Part shown: in pieces, positions 1-7,812 of the stretch | Numbering within the stretch: position 1 is the first letter of the stretch | How the letters are laid out: each line of letters starts with the position of its first letter | Origin: DASWUD01 sp036401755 | GTDB taxonomy: Bacteria; Pseudomonadota; Gammaproteobacteria; Thiohalomonadales; Thiohalomonadaceae | Assembly: GCA_036401755.1 (NCBI GenBank) | Contig: DASWUD010000177.1 | Location: 1 to 35,707 of the forward strand | Length of the DNA stretch: 35,707 bases | Direction of reading: 5' to 3' | Notes under the pieces: generated by a model | What the model was told of the DNA's origin: nothing | The model's input: only the letters and a program-made list of their open reading frames with translations | The model's database searches: none | Made by a program: the position numbers and the translations under genes

Positions 1-186
1 ATGCAGGTTGAGATAGGTGAGTTGATCGCTGACCAGGCCGATCACCGCGTCACTGTCGGGAAAGGCGGCGCTCAGCGCCCCCACCACCAGCGCGCGGCGC
101 AGCGTGGGCGCGCCCACCTGCGACAGGTGGGGCGCCACCACACGCGCCAGCAACGCGCCACTCAGTGCATGGGTCAGGGTGTCCAT
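1..186 (-). CDS. YdjM-type membrane metal-dependent hydrolase, partial (first 62 aa)
   Basis: Only the first 62 codons are in the window; the gene runs off the left edge. The protein begins MDTLTHALSGALLAR and continues with hydrophobic stretches and an FPDSD motif at about residues 42-46. This is the usual N-terminal pattern of the YdjM/DUF457 family of inner-membrane proteins, annotated as putative metal-dependent hydrolases with His/Asp metal ligands. The start was chosen because the MDTLTH opening is typical of the family. It lies 28 bp downstream of ptsP on the same strand and may be cotranscribed with it. The substrate is unknown for most of the family, and the rest of the active site cannot be judged here. 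Confidence 0.75.
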   Translation of the reverse strand, partial: MDTLTHALSGALLARVVAPHLSQVGAPTLRRALVVGALSAAFPDSDAVIGLVSDQLTYLNLH

Positions 187-214
187 CGCCGCCTGCTCTG
201 TTTCACTACACCAA

Positions 215-2482
215 TCACTTGCCCGCGCGGATCAATCCGCCCAATCCTGTCTGGTCGAGGACACGCTCCAGCATCTCGCGCACCGCTTTTGCCCCCTCCA
301 TCTCCAACGCCTGGTCGAGCAGCTCACGGCCGTGGGCACAGGAGATGGTACGGATTGCCCATTTCACACGTGGCAGACTCGATGCACTCATGCTCAGCGA
401 GTCCATGCCCATGCCGAGCAGCAGCAGCGCTGCGGCCGGATCACCCGCCATCTCACCACAGACGCTGACCGGCTTGCCGTGCTTGTGCGCCCCCTCGACG
501 ATCGCCACCAGCGCATGGAGCACCGAGGGGTGGAGCGAATCATAAAGGTCGGCGACACGCGCATTGTTACGATCCACCGCAAGCAGATATTGGGTGAGGT
601 CGTTGGTACCGACCGAGAGGAAATCGACCCGTTGTGCCAGCCGTTCGGCCTGAAACACCACCGAGGGGACCTCCACCATCACACCGATACGCGGCGGCGG
701 TAGCTCGAACCCTTCTTCGATGAGCTCTGCTTGCGCGCGCTGAATCAGTTCGAGCGATTCATCCAGTTCGCTGAGGTTACTGATCATCGGCAACAGCAGC
801 TGCAGATTGCCAAGGCCGAGGTTGGCCTTGAGCATGGCGCGGATCTGGGTGAGGAAGATCTCCGGATGGTCGAGCGTGATGCGGATGCCGCGCCAGCCGA
901 GAAACGGATTATCCTCCTCGATGGGAAAATAGGGGAGCGCCTTGTCGCCGCCCACGTCGAGGGTGCGCATGGTGACCGGGCGCGGCGCGAATGCCTCCAA
1001 CACCTGACGATAGACCTGGCGCTGCTCCTCCTCGCCGGGGAACCGTTCGCGGATCATGAAGGGAAATTCGGTGCGATAGAGACCGATCCCTTCGGCGCCG
1101 CTGTTGAGCGACGGCGTAATGTCGGAGAGCAGACCGGTGTTGGCGTAGAGCGGCACATGGGTGCCGTCGGGGGTTTGCGCCGGCAGATCGCGCATCGCCC
1201 GCAACTCCGAAGTGAGCTGTGCCTCTTCGCGCTGCAGGCGGCGGAATTCGCTGCGGATCGTCTCGTCGGGATTGATAAAGACGCGCCCGCTATAGCCGTC
1301 GGCGATCACGGTGAGGCCATCCAGGCGGCTCACCGGCAGGTCGTCGGCCCCCATCACCGCGGGAATGCCGAGGGCGCGGGCGAGAATTGCCATGTGCGAG
1401 GTACGTGAGCCACGTACCGAGATCACCCCGGCGATACGCTCCGGTGGCACCTCGGCGAGCATTGAAGCGGTGATCTCCTCACCGACCAGCACGGTATCGG
1501 GCGGATACTCCTGCTGTTGCGGCTGGGTCTGCTCGATGCGTTGCAGCACACGCCGTCCCAAATCGCGCACATCCTGCGCCCGCTCGCGCAGGTAGGGGTC
1601 TTCCATCGCCTCGAAGGCGCGGGTATGTTCCAGCACCGTTTCGCGCAGCGCGCCCGCTGCCCAGTTGCCGGCACCGATGCGCTCCAGTGTGCCATCCTTG
1701 AAACTGTCGGAGTCGAGCATCAGCAGATAGGCATCGAACAGGGCACTGTCGGCAGCGGGCAGTGTGCCGTGCATGCGCTCCATCATCTCGCCGATCTCGC
1801 CATGCACCGTGCGCAGCGCCTCCATGAAACGCTGTCGCTCGCTCTCTACGTCATCACAATGGCGATCCGGGATCGAGTCGATGTCAGCGAAGGGATGCAC
1901 CACCACAGCGGTGCCGATGGCAACACCGGGCGCACCGGCGATACCCGGCAAGGGGCGTGAATCGCGCGGCAGCGTACTTGGCTGCATGCCGTTGATACCA
2001 CCGGTGGCCTCGGCATGGACGATAGAGCCCGCCAGCTGCGCGGCAATGGTGAAAAGAAAACTCACCATCTCCTCGCCAAAGGTCTGTGCCTTGTGCTGTT
2101 GCACCACCAATACACCCAGCACCTTGCGATGGTGGATCACCGGCACGCCGAGGAAGTTGTGATAGCGCTCCTCGCCCGATTCAGCGAAGTGACGGTAACG
2201 CGGATGTTTATCGGCATCAGGCACGTTGACCGGCTCTTCGCGCTCGGCCACCAGACTGACCAGTCCCTCACCAGGCGCCAGGCGGATCTTGCCCACCACC
2301 TCGGGATTGAGGCCATCGGTGGCCATCAGTACAAAATCGCCACTCGACGGTTCGGCCAAGTAGATGGAGCAGACATCGGCGGAGGTCACCTCCTTGACGC
2401 GCTGGACGATGATCGTCACCGCCTGGGCGAGGTTACGGGCGGCATTAACCTCCTGCACAATACTGCGCAGCAGACTCAGCAT
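215..2482 (-). CDS. ptsP: PtsP, enzyme I of the nitrogen phosphotransferase system (EI-Ntr)
   Basis: Cytoplasmic PEP-dependent protein kinase that phosphorylates NPr (PtsO), feeding the regulatory nitrogen PTS. The 755-residue protein has an N-terminal GAF sensor domain (about 1-160). A PEP-utilising phosphohistidine domain follows, with GSRTSHMAILAR giving the likely phosphorylated His363, and then a C-terminal TIM barrel with the signature FLSVGTNDLTQYLLAVDRN. Length and order match the family (E. coli PtsP is 748 aa). The start at 2482 was preferred over an ATG at 2503 and longer in-frame extensions because it gives the family opening MLSLLRSIVQEVN and has AGGGTGG seven bases upstream. It follows rppH by 22 bp, the gammaproteobacterial rppH-ptsP arrangement, so the two are probably one operon. 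Confidence 0.95.
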   Translation of the reverse strand: MLSLLRSIVQEVNAARNLAQAVTIIVQRVKEVTSADVCSIYLAEPSSGDFVLMATDGLNPEVVGKIRLAPGEGLVSLVAEREEPVNVPDADKHPRYRHFAESGEERYHNFLGVPVIHHRKVLGVLVVQQHKAQTFGEEMVSFLFTIAAQLAGSIVHAEATGGINGMQPSTLPRDSRPLPGIAGAPGVAIGTAVVVHPFADIDSIPDRHCDDVESERQRFMEALRTVHGEIGEMMERMHGTLPAADSALFDAYLLMLDSDSFKDGTLERIGAGNWAAGALRETVLEHTRAFEAMEDPYLRERAQDVRDLGRRVLQRIEQTQPQQQEYPPDTVLVGEEITASMLAEVPPERIAGVISVRGSRTSHMAILARALGIPAVMGADDLPVSRLDGLTVIADGYSGRVFINPDETIRSEFRRLQREEAQLTSELRAMRDLPAQTPDGTHVPLYANTGLLSDITPSLNSGAEGIGLYRTEFPFMIRERFPGEEEQRQVYRQVLEAFAPRPVTMRTLDVGGDKALPYFPIEEDNPFLGWRGIRITLDHPEIFLTQIRAMLKANLGLGNLQLLLPMISNLSELDESLELIQRAQAELIEEGFELPPPRIGVMVEVPSVVFQAERLAQRVDFLSVGTNDLTQYLLAVDRNNARVADLYDSLHPSVLHALVAIVEGAHKHGKPVSVCGEMAGDPAAALLLLGMGMDSLSMSASSLPRVKWAIRTISCAHGRELLDQALEMEGAKAVREMLERVLDQTGLGGLIRAGK

Positions 2483-2504
2483 GAGAGCACCACCCTGCGC
2501 CATA

Positions 2505-3023
2505 TCAACGGCGAACCAGCATCGGGTGGCGTGCGGGGCGCGACTGCTGCTCGGGGAAGAGGATGGGCGCGAATTCGCTGAGTGCCAGCTCGTAGACACG
2601 CCGCTTGAAAAAGACGATCTGCTCGATAGGGTCCCAGTAATCGATCCAGCGCCACTCCTCGAACTCGGGGCGATCGCTCAGATCGAAACGGACGTGGGAG
2701 GTGTCGCCGATCAGGCGCAGCATGAACCAGCGCTGCTTCTGGCCGATGCAGACCGGCTTGCAGTGCTGACGCACATAACGCTTGGGAAGTTTGTAGCGCA
2801 GCCAGCCGCGCGTCGAGGCGACGATCTCGACATCTGCGGGGGTGAGGCCGATCTCCTCGTGCAACTCGCGAAAGAGTGCCTGCTCCGGGGTTTCGTGAGA
2901 ACGGATCCCCCCCTGAGGAAATTGCCAGGAATCCTGCCCGAGACGGCGCGCCCAAAAGAGGCGCCCCTCTCCGTTGGTCAGGATAATCCCGACATTGGGT
3001 CTGTAACCATCAGAATCAATCAC
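2505..3023 (-). CDS. rppH: RppH, RNA pyrophosphohydrolase (Nudix)
   Basis: Removes pyrophosphate from 5'-triphosphorylated mRNA, starting 5'-end-dependent decay in the cytoplasm. The 172-residue protein opens MIDSDGYRPNVGIIL and carries a complete Nudix box, GG-x5-E-x7-RELHEEIGL, at residues 38-60. The following RGWLRYKLP and FFKRRVYE segments are typical of RppH. The start codon at 3023 is GTG. No earlier start gives the family N-terminus, and the ribosome-binding site is weak (CAGG about ten bases upstream). It is the first gene of the rppH-ptsP pair. Confidence 0.95.
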   Translation of the reverse strand: MIDSDGYRPNVGIILTNGEGRLFWARRLGQDSWQFPQGGIRSHETPEQALFRELHEEIGLTPADVEIVASTRGWLRYKLPKRYVRQHCKPVCIGQKQRWFMLRLIGDTSHVRFDLSDRPEFEEWRWIDYWDPIEQIVFFKRRVYELALSEFAPILFPEQQSRPARHPMLVRR

Positions 3024-3077
3024 TTAGCAAATACCTGAGAAGGGCTCTATGTGTCTGATTCTTCCACATTAAAGGGG

Positions 3078-3114
3078 GTTGGGGCAATCCTGCACGGGCA
3101 GAGTTTGCCCCAAC
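3078..3114 (-). terminator. Hairpin terminator after the OmpA-like gene
   Basis: Perfect 10-bp inverted repeat: GTTGGGGCAA (3078-3087) pairs with TTGCCCCAAC (3105-3114) across a 17-base loop. On the minus strand it lies 14 bp past the OmpA-like stop codon. It is followed by CCCCCTTTAATG, so the U-tract is short. It separates the OmpA-like gene from rppH. Confidence 0.6.
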
Positions 3115-3128
3115 ATCATGAAACATCC

Positions 3129-3638
3129 CTACTTGCCCACTTGCACCAGCACACGACGGTTGCGCTGTTTGTCGGCGGCGCTCTTCTCCGGTGAGACGAG
3201 CGGCTTCGAAGAACCGACGCCGGAGGGTTTGCACGGCACCGTCAGCCCCTTCGCCTTCAGTTCGCTGCAGACCTTTTCAGCACGCGCCACGGAGAGCTTC
3301 TGGTTGGCTTCCGCCTTGCCGTCGCTGTCGGTGTGGCCGATGGCGCTGACGTAGTAGTTGGGGAAGGCCAGCTTGAGCGCCTTGGAGTTATCGGTGATGA
3401 CCTTCAACAGCCCCTTGACGCGCTGCTCGTTGCCCGGAGCAAACTCGGCCTTGCCCGGCAGGAACTCGAACTGACCATCCTTGACCTGCTGATCGGCCAT
3501 CGACTTGTTGACGTTCTCCAGCACCGAGCGGTTACTCGCATCGCTCGCCTTCGACTTCAAACCGCCCAGGTCGAGTGCCATCGCCATGGAACCGTTCAGC
3601 AGCAGGGCACAGGCCATCACCGTCGTGGAAACTCTCAT
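3129..3638 (-). CDS. OmpA-family outer-membrane/peptidoglycan-binding protein
   Basis: A 169-residue exported protein. Residues 1-22 form a Sec signal peptide ending SMAMA. The C-terminal half is an OmpA-like peptidoglycan-binding domain with YYVSAIGHTDSDGKAEANQKLS followed by SVARAEKVCSELKAKG and KQRNRRV, the conserved core of the fold. There is no N-terminal beta-barrel, so it is a short periplasmic OmpA-like protein rather than a porin. The segment before the domain (about 23-60) is lysine/serine rich and featureless. The start at 3638 has GAGGAG nine bases upstream. It appears monocistronic, flanked by a hairpin terminator and a 115-bp upstream gap. It probably tethers the envelope to the cell wall; the specific role is unknown. 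Confidence 0.85.
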   Translation of the reverse strand: MRVSTTVMACALLLNGSMAMALDLGGLKSKASDASNRSVLENVNKSMADQQVKDGQFEFLPGKAEFAPGNEQRVKGLLKVITDNSKALKLAFPNYYVSAIGHTDSDGKAEANQKLSVARAEKVCSELKAKGLTVPCKPSGVGSSKPLVSPEKSAADKQRNRRVLVQVGK

Positions 3639-3754
3639 TACACATCACTCCTCATTGTAGTGGTTAATTCTCGTGCGGCCTGAAACGCCACTCTCTCTAA
3701 TAACATGCGAAATCATTTTCCATCAATACCCCTTCTGTGGCTGTGATCTCTTGC

Positions 3755-4093
3755 TCAGCCCTTGTGAAGATGCGGCTGCTCATAGACGGTGAACTCTTCC
3801 AGCTGCAGATGGAGATCCACCACCCGCCCGCCGTGGATGGCCAGCTCGCCGCTGCGGCGCTGCTCACCGTTGGCGGTAAACTCGAAACGATAGACACGCT
3901 TGGGCGAGAGCGTGCCGCTGGCGGTGCGCAGCAGCGAGACCCGCACCTGGGCGACCGTCTCATCGAGCAGTTGCTGGTCGTAACGTTCACAGGCACGGCG
4001 CGCGGCGAGGGTGGCCCGTTCACGGGCAATGATGCCGCTCCATACCCAGCCGCCGACAAAGGCCACCAGCAGCATTGCAGCGATTTCCCACAT
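3755..4093 (-). CDS. DUF3301-family membrane-anchored protein
   Basis: A 112-residue protein with one N-terminal transmembrane helix (about 3-22, IAAMLLVAFVGGWVWSG). A charged segment follows (ARERATLAARRACERYDQQLLDETV), then a C-terminal part with the pattern YRFEFTANGEQRRSGELAIHGGRV, matching the DUF3301 family of gammaproteobacteria. The function of the family is unknown. The start at 4093 was chosen because it places the membrane helix at the N-terminus and has GGAGA six bases upstream; the longer in-frame reading to 4342 runs into pyrC and is not credible. It is divergent from pyrC across a 103-bp gap, which must hold both promoters. Confidence 0.8.
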   Translation of the reverse strand: MWEIAAMLLVAFVGGWVWSGIIARERATLAARRACERYDQQLLDETVAQVRVSLLRTASGTLSPKRVYRFEFTANGEQRRSGELAIHGGRVVDLHLQLEEFTVYEQPHLHKG

Positions 4094-4196
4094 GGTTCTC
4101 TCCAGTCGGCAATTTATGCGGCGAGGTGGCAATGTTACGATATCCGTCATCACGCCACCTGCGTCAGCCACGCACAATTTCCCTTGAGAGATAATC

Positions 4197-5228
4197 ATGC
4201 AGACCCTCACCATCACCCGCCCCGACGACTGGCACCTCCATCTGCGTGACGGCGCCGCACTGGCGGCGGTGCTGCCGCACAGCGCCGCGCGCTTCGCCCG
4301 CGCCATCGTCATGCCCAACCTCAAACCGCCGGTCACCACCACCGCGCAGGCGCTCGCCTATCGCGAGCGGATCGTGGCGGCGCTGCCGACCGGTGCCGAT
4401 TTCCAGCCGCTGATGACCCTCTACCTCACCGACAACACCGTGCCGGAGGAGATCGTCAAGGCCAAAGCAAGCGGCATGATCCACGCGGTGAAGCTCTACC
4501 CCTCGGGGGCGACCACCAACTCCGATGCGGGGGTGACCGACCTGCGCAAGTGTGAGCAAGCGCTGCGCGCCATGGCCGCGACGGGGCTGCCGCTATTGGT
4601 GCACGGCGAGGTGACCGACAGCAGCGTGGACATTTTCGACCGCGAGCGGGTCTTCATCGACCAGGTGCTCGCGCCGCTGCTGGAGCGCATTCCCGAGCTG
4701 CGCCTGGTGTTCGAGCACATCACCACCCGCGAAGCGGCCCGCTTCGTTTTGGAGGCCGGTGACAAGGTGGGCGCGACCCTCACGCCGCAACACCTGCTGC
4801 TCAACCGCAACGCCATGCTGGTGGGTGGCATCCGTCCGCACCACTACTGCCTGCCGGTGTTAAAGCGCGAGAGCCACCGTGAGGCACTGCTGGAGGTAGC
4901 CACCTCCGGCCATCCCAGATTCTTCCTCGGCACCGACAGCGCGCCGCACGCCCAGTCGGCCAAGGAGAGCGGCTGCGGCTGCGCCGGCATCTATTCGGCC
5001 CACGCCGCCATCGAGCTTTATGCCGAGGCGTTCGAACAGGCCGGCGCACTCGACAAACTGGAGGGGTTTGCCAGCCACCACGGCGCCGACTTCTACCGGT
5101 TGCCGCGTAATCAGGGAACGATCACCCTGGTACAGGAGAGCTGGGAGGTCCCGGCCAGTTATCCCTTTGGCAACGAAAAGCTGGTGGGGCTGCGCGCCGG
5201 GGAGCGGATGCGCTGGCGGCTGCGCTGA
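4197..5228 (+). CDS. pyrC: PyrC, dihydroorotase
   Basis: Catalyses reversible cyclisation of carbamoyl aspartate to dihydroorotate in de novo pyrimidine synthesis (cytoplasm). The 343-residue protein has every catalytic element of the E. coli-type enzyme: the HLHLRDG metal site (His13, His15), the lysine expected to be carbamylated (Lys99 in AVKLYPSGATTNS), zinc ligands His136 (VHGEVTD) and His174 (EHITT), and Asp247 in LGTDSAPHA. The length is normal (E. coli 348 aa). It stands alone on the plus strand, ending 5 bp from the convergent TraB-family stop codon. Confidence 0.97.
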   Translation: MQTLTITRPDDWHLHLRDGAALAAVLPHSAARFARAIVMPNLKPPVTTTAQALAYRERIVAALPTGADFQPLMTLYLTDNTVPEEIVKAKASGMIHAVKLYPSGATTNSDAGVTDLRKCEQALRAMAATGLPLLVHGEVTDSSVDIFDRERVFIDQVLAPLLERIPELRLVFEHITTREAARFVLEAGDKVGATLTPQHLLLNRNAMLVGGIRPHHYCLPVLKRESHREALLEVATSGHPRFFLGTDSAPHAQSAKESGCGCAGIYSAHAAIELYAEAFEQAGALDKLEGFASHHGADFYRLPRNQGTITLVQESWEVPASYPFGNEKLVGLRAGERMRWRLR

Positions 5229-5233
5229 AACGC

Positions 5234-6103
5234 TCAGTAACGTGGGCGTAGCGTGAAGCCGCGCTCGCGCAGCAGGGCAATGAGCCCCTGCTCGCCGGGC
5301 AGGTGCAACGCCCCCACCGCCACGAACACCCCACCCTGCTTCAGCAGCGGGACCAGACGCTGTGCCATGCGGGTGTTGCGCTCATCCACCAGACGCGTCT
5401 GCAGCGCCTGTTCGAGCGCGGCCGGCAAGGTGGCGTTTGACCTATCCCCGAGGCGTTGCAGAGTGTCGAGATCGCGTTCCAGCCAGGCGTCGATCAGTGC
5501 CTCGGTGAGTGCGGGCAACTCCTGATATTGCTCCAGGGTATGGCGCAACAGCTCGATCTGCATCGCCATGCTCAAGCCATCCAATGCCTCAATCTGCTCG
5601 TCGGCGCTCTCGATCCCCACCACCACCTTGCCCTGACGCACCGCCATATCGTGAAGCAGCTGATCGAGAAACAGGCCGCTACGCGGCTTTGGCATGGTGA
5701 AAATCATCACCAGGGCCCACGGTTTGAGCCGCTCCGCCGACTCGGCAGGCAAACCGTATTCGGCCACGGTATGCAGCAGCTGGGTATAGAGCTCGGGCTC
5801 CAGCAGAGAGGCGAGGCGCTGCCCATCGGGCAACACCATGCGCCGCCCCATCTGCTCCGCAGCCGCGCTATCGGGCACCAGCTCCATCACGAAGGTAGGA
5901 GAGGCGCGCAGTGCCGTCGCAACCTGAGACGGCAGGGCGAGCACCCGCTCATCCTCCGAGTGGATGGTGCCAAAGAGATAGCTGGTTGCCATCCCGGGTG
6001 CTGTGATCTCCCAGAGCAGCCCACGCGGCTCCGCCGTCTGCGCCTGCGCCGCCAGAGCGAGCGACAGGAGAAGGAACAGATATTTCAGAACTTGTTGTGG
6101 CAT
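5234..6103 (-). CDS. TraB/GumN family protein
   Basis: A 289-residue exported protein with a signal peptide (about 1-21, ending LALAAQA). The body begins GLLWEITAPGMATSYLFGTIHSED, the conserved TraB/GumN opening with the TxH motif. It ends GGVFVAVGALHLPGEQGLIALLRERGF, the conserved GALHLxGxxG segment. The fold is related to metalloproteases of the Tiki/TraB group, but the bacterial function is not established. The start at 6103 was chosen for the signal peptide and for AGGAG located six bases upstream. It is convergent with pyrC and divergent from rnt, which starts only 56 bp away. Confidence 0.88.
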   Translation of the reverse strand: MPQQVLKYLFLLLSLALAAQAQTAEPRGLLWEITAPGMATSYLFGTIHSEDERVLALPSQVATALRASPTFVMELVPDSAAAEQMGRRMVLPDGQRLASLLEPELYTQLLHTVAEYGLPAESAERLKPWALVMIFTMPKPRSGLFLDQLLHDMAVRQGKVVVGIESADEQIEALDGLSMAMQIELLRHTLEQYQELPALTEALIDAWLERDLDTLQRLGDRSNATLPAALEQALQTRLVDERNTRMAQRLVPLLKQGGVFVAVGALHLPGEQGLIALLRERGFTLRPRY

Positions 6104-6159
6104 CACATCTCCTGAGCTTGTTTCGCAAAACAGCGCCCGATCCGTTAAGCTTGCGCCCC

Positions 6160-6792
6160 ATGTCAGAGAGCAACCCACCCAAACGTATCGCCGATCGCTT
6201 TCGCGGTTTCCTGCCAGTGGTGGTCGATGTGGAGACCGCCGGCTTCAACGCCCAGACCGATGCACTGCTGGAGATCGCTGCGGTGCTGGTTACCATGGAC
6301 CACAGCGGGCAACTCTACCGTGATCGCACTATCGCCTGCCATGTCGAGCCGTTCCCGGGAGCCAAGCTCGACCCGCGCTCGCTGGAGTTCACCGGCATCG
6401 ATCCCTACAACCCGTTTCGCATGGCCAAGGCGGAGCCGGAGGCGCTGGAGCGCATCTTCACCCCCATCAACGAGGAGCTGAAGGCGCAGGGGTGCAGCCG
6501 CGCCATTCTGGTGGGACACAATGCCTTTTTCGATCTCGGCTTCGTCAAGGCGGCCGCCGAACGCACCGCCCACAAGAAGAATCCGTTCCACGCCTTCACC
6601 ACCTTCGACACCGCCACCCTCGCGGGTCTCGCCTACGGCCAGACGGTGCTGGCACGCGCGGTCCAGGCGGCGGGTCTGGAGTGGGATGGCAGTCAGGCCC
6701 ACTCCGCCATCTACGACGCCGAAAAGACCGCCGACCTGTTCTGCGCCATCGTCAACCGCTGGCACGAATCGGTGGGCCACCCGCCCTATTAA
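6160..6792 (+). CDS. rnt: RNase T, 3'-5' exoribonuclease
   Basis: Trims 3' ends of stable RNAs and turns over the CCA end of tRNA; it acts as a homodimer in the cytoplasm. The 210-residue protein has the full DEDDh set: Asp23 and Glu25 (VVVDVETAGFN), Asp125 (GHNAFFDLGF), His181 and Asp186 (AHSAIYDAEKT). As I recall them, these are the positions of the E. coli enzyme (215 aa). The start at 6160 (MSESNPPKRIADRFRGF) fits the family; an in-frame extension to 6097 overlaps the divergent TraB gene start. A hairpin with a long T-run follows directly. Confidence 0.95.
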   Translation: MSESNPPKRIADRFRGFLPVVVDVETAGFNAQTDALLEIAAVLVTMDHSGQLYRDRTIACHVEPFPGAKLDPRSLEFTGIDPYNPFRMAKAEPEALERIFTPINEELKAQGCSRAILVGHNAFFDLGFVKAAAERTAHKKNPFHAFTTFDTATLAGLAYGQTVLARAVQAAGLEWDGSQAHSAIYDAEKTADLFCAIVNRWHESVGHPPY

Positions 6793-6805
6793 GAATTAAC
6801 CGCCA

Positions 6806-6840
6806 TTAGCGCCAAGGGCGCCAAAATTGTTTTGTTTTTT
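6806..6840 (+). terminator. Rho-independent terminator of rnt
   Basis: GCGCC (6809-6813) pairs with GGCGC (6817-6821) across a three-base loop. TT/AA pairs flank an A-C mismatch, and the hairpin is followed by TTGTTTTGTTTTTT on the plus strand. It starts 14 bp after the rnt stop codon and is also downstream of the convergent diheme cytochrome gene, where the T-run is poorer. Confidence 0.8.
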
Positions 6841-6854
6841 ATTTGCAGTGAGCC

Positions 6855-7379
6855 TCAGTCGTCTTCCCAACGTCCCATGCCGGGGATGGAAATTTCGCGC
6901 TCGCGAAAACTCCCCTGCGCGGCGCGGGTGTGGCAGGCGGCACAATTGCTCAGGCTGCCCACCTGAGCATTATCCTTGACGTAACGCTGCGGGATCTCGC
7001 GGTGCTCACGCTTGAAATATGGAAGCTCGCTGATGCGCAGCGGCGTTTCGTCCGCCGGAGCCGAGGCGGCGAAGCGCGAGGCGTGACGGTCTTGTGACTT
7101 GTCACCGCCCGCCAATAGATAGTCGGTGATCTGCCGGCGCTCGGCCTCGCCCAGCTCGGCGTTGTCACCGAAGTGGTTGGCCAGATTATCCATCAGCTTC
7201 TGCCACGAGCGCGCCGGCAGAAATTTTGCCGGATAGGCCAGATGACAGGTGCCGCACTCTGCGGCATAACGTTCGGCGGGAGAAAGCTGCGGCTTGGCGG
7301 GCGCTGCTGTGTCAGCGGCATAGAGCGCACTGCTTGCCAGCACCGCCAGTAGACTGCCGATCACGACAAGGCGTTTCAT
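6855..7379 (-). CDS. Diheme cytochrome c (DHC family)
   Basis: A 174-residue periplasmic electron carrier. It has a signal peptide (1-22, ending SALYA) and two covalent haem c sites, CGTCH at 42-46 and CAACH at 146-150. The sequence between them (CHLAYPAKFLPARSWQKLM, then ETPLRISELPYFKREHREIP) is the pattern of the DHC family (PF09626), known from Rhodobacter sphaeroides next to SHP and cytochrome b561. The start has GAGGAGGTG six bases upstream and lies 13 bp after the SHP stop, so it is the last gene of the cytochrome operon. It is clearly paralogous to the C-terminal domain of the fusion protein at 7813-8934. Confidence 0.9.
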   Translation of the reverse strand: MKRLVVIGSLLAVLASSALYAADTAAPAKPQLSPAERYAAECGTCHLAYPAKFLPARSWQKLMDNLANHFGDNAELGEAERRQITDYLLAGGDKSQDRHASRFAASAPADETPLRISELPYFKREHREIPQRYVKDNAQVGSLSNCAACHTRAAQGSFREREISIPGMGRWEDD

Positions 7380-7392
7380 GTTTCACCTCCTC

Positions 7393-7800
7393 TCACTGCT
7401 TGCGCAGATAACTGAGAAAATCGCCCTTCTCCTGCGGGGTACATTCGCGCCCCACTGTCCAGGTGCAATTGCGCTTGAACCACTTCTCGACCTTGGCCGC
7501 ATCGGTGAACCGTTGCGGATTGGCCGAGGGGGCCATCGGTTCGATCGCCTTGCCGGTCTTGGCATGCTTGCCGGTCGAGGTGAGATTTTCGCCATGACAG
7601 GCGGCGCAACTGCGCGCCGCGCCTCCCTCCGTCGAGGCATGCTGCTCGCTCCACATCGCCTTCCCTTTCTCGGCACTGAACGGGCCCGCCCCCTGGGCTT
7701 GATACCCCTTGAGCAGATCGTCCACGGTATCGGCATGGGCCAGCGGCACGGCCAGCAGTGCCAATAGCGGTATCATTTTCATCATCTTCCTGTGTTGCAT
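7393..7800 (-). CDS. SHP-type monoheme cytochrome c (DUF1924)
   Basis: A 135-residue periplasmic cytochrome. A signal peptide ends near residue 23 (LLALLAVPLAHA), one haem site is CAACHG at 65-70, and a C-terminal KWFKRNCTWTVGRECTPQEKGDFLSYL segment holds a cysteine pair. This matches the sphaeroides haem protein (SHP) family. In SHP an Asn beside the disulfide is the unusual sixth haem ligand and swings away when oxygen or NO binds; the Asn of KRNC is a candidate for that ligand here. The ATG at 7800 has AGGAGA seven bases upstream; later methionines (MMKMIPLL) are possible starts. It lies between the b561-DHC fusion (12 bp) and DHC (13 bp), so the classic SHP/DHC/b561 trio is present. Confidence 0.88.
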   Translation of the reverse strand: MQHRKMMKMIPLLALLAVPLAHADTVDDLLKGYQAQGAGPFSAEKGKAMWSEQHASTEGGAARSCAACHGENLTSTGKHAKTGKAIEPMAPSANPQRFTDAAKVEKWFKRNCTWTVGRECTPQEKGDFLSYLRKQ

Positions 7801-7812
7801 CACTCCATCTCC

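Noticed and set aside
2483..2599. Longer N-terminus of PtsP reaching into rppH
   Set aside because: The extra residues are serine/arginine rich, do not match the family, and are read from the coding region of RppH; the start at 2482 has a ribosome-binding site and the family N-terminus.
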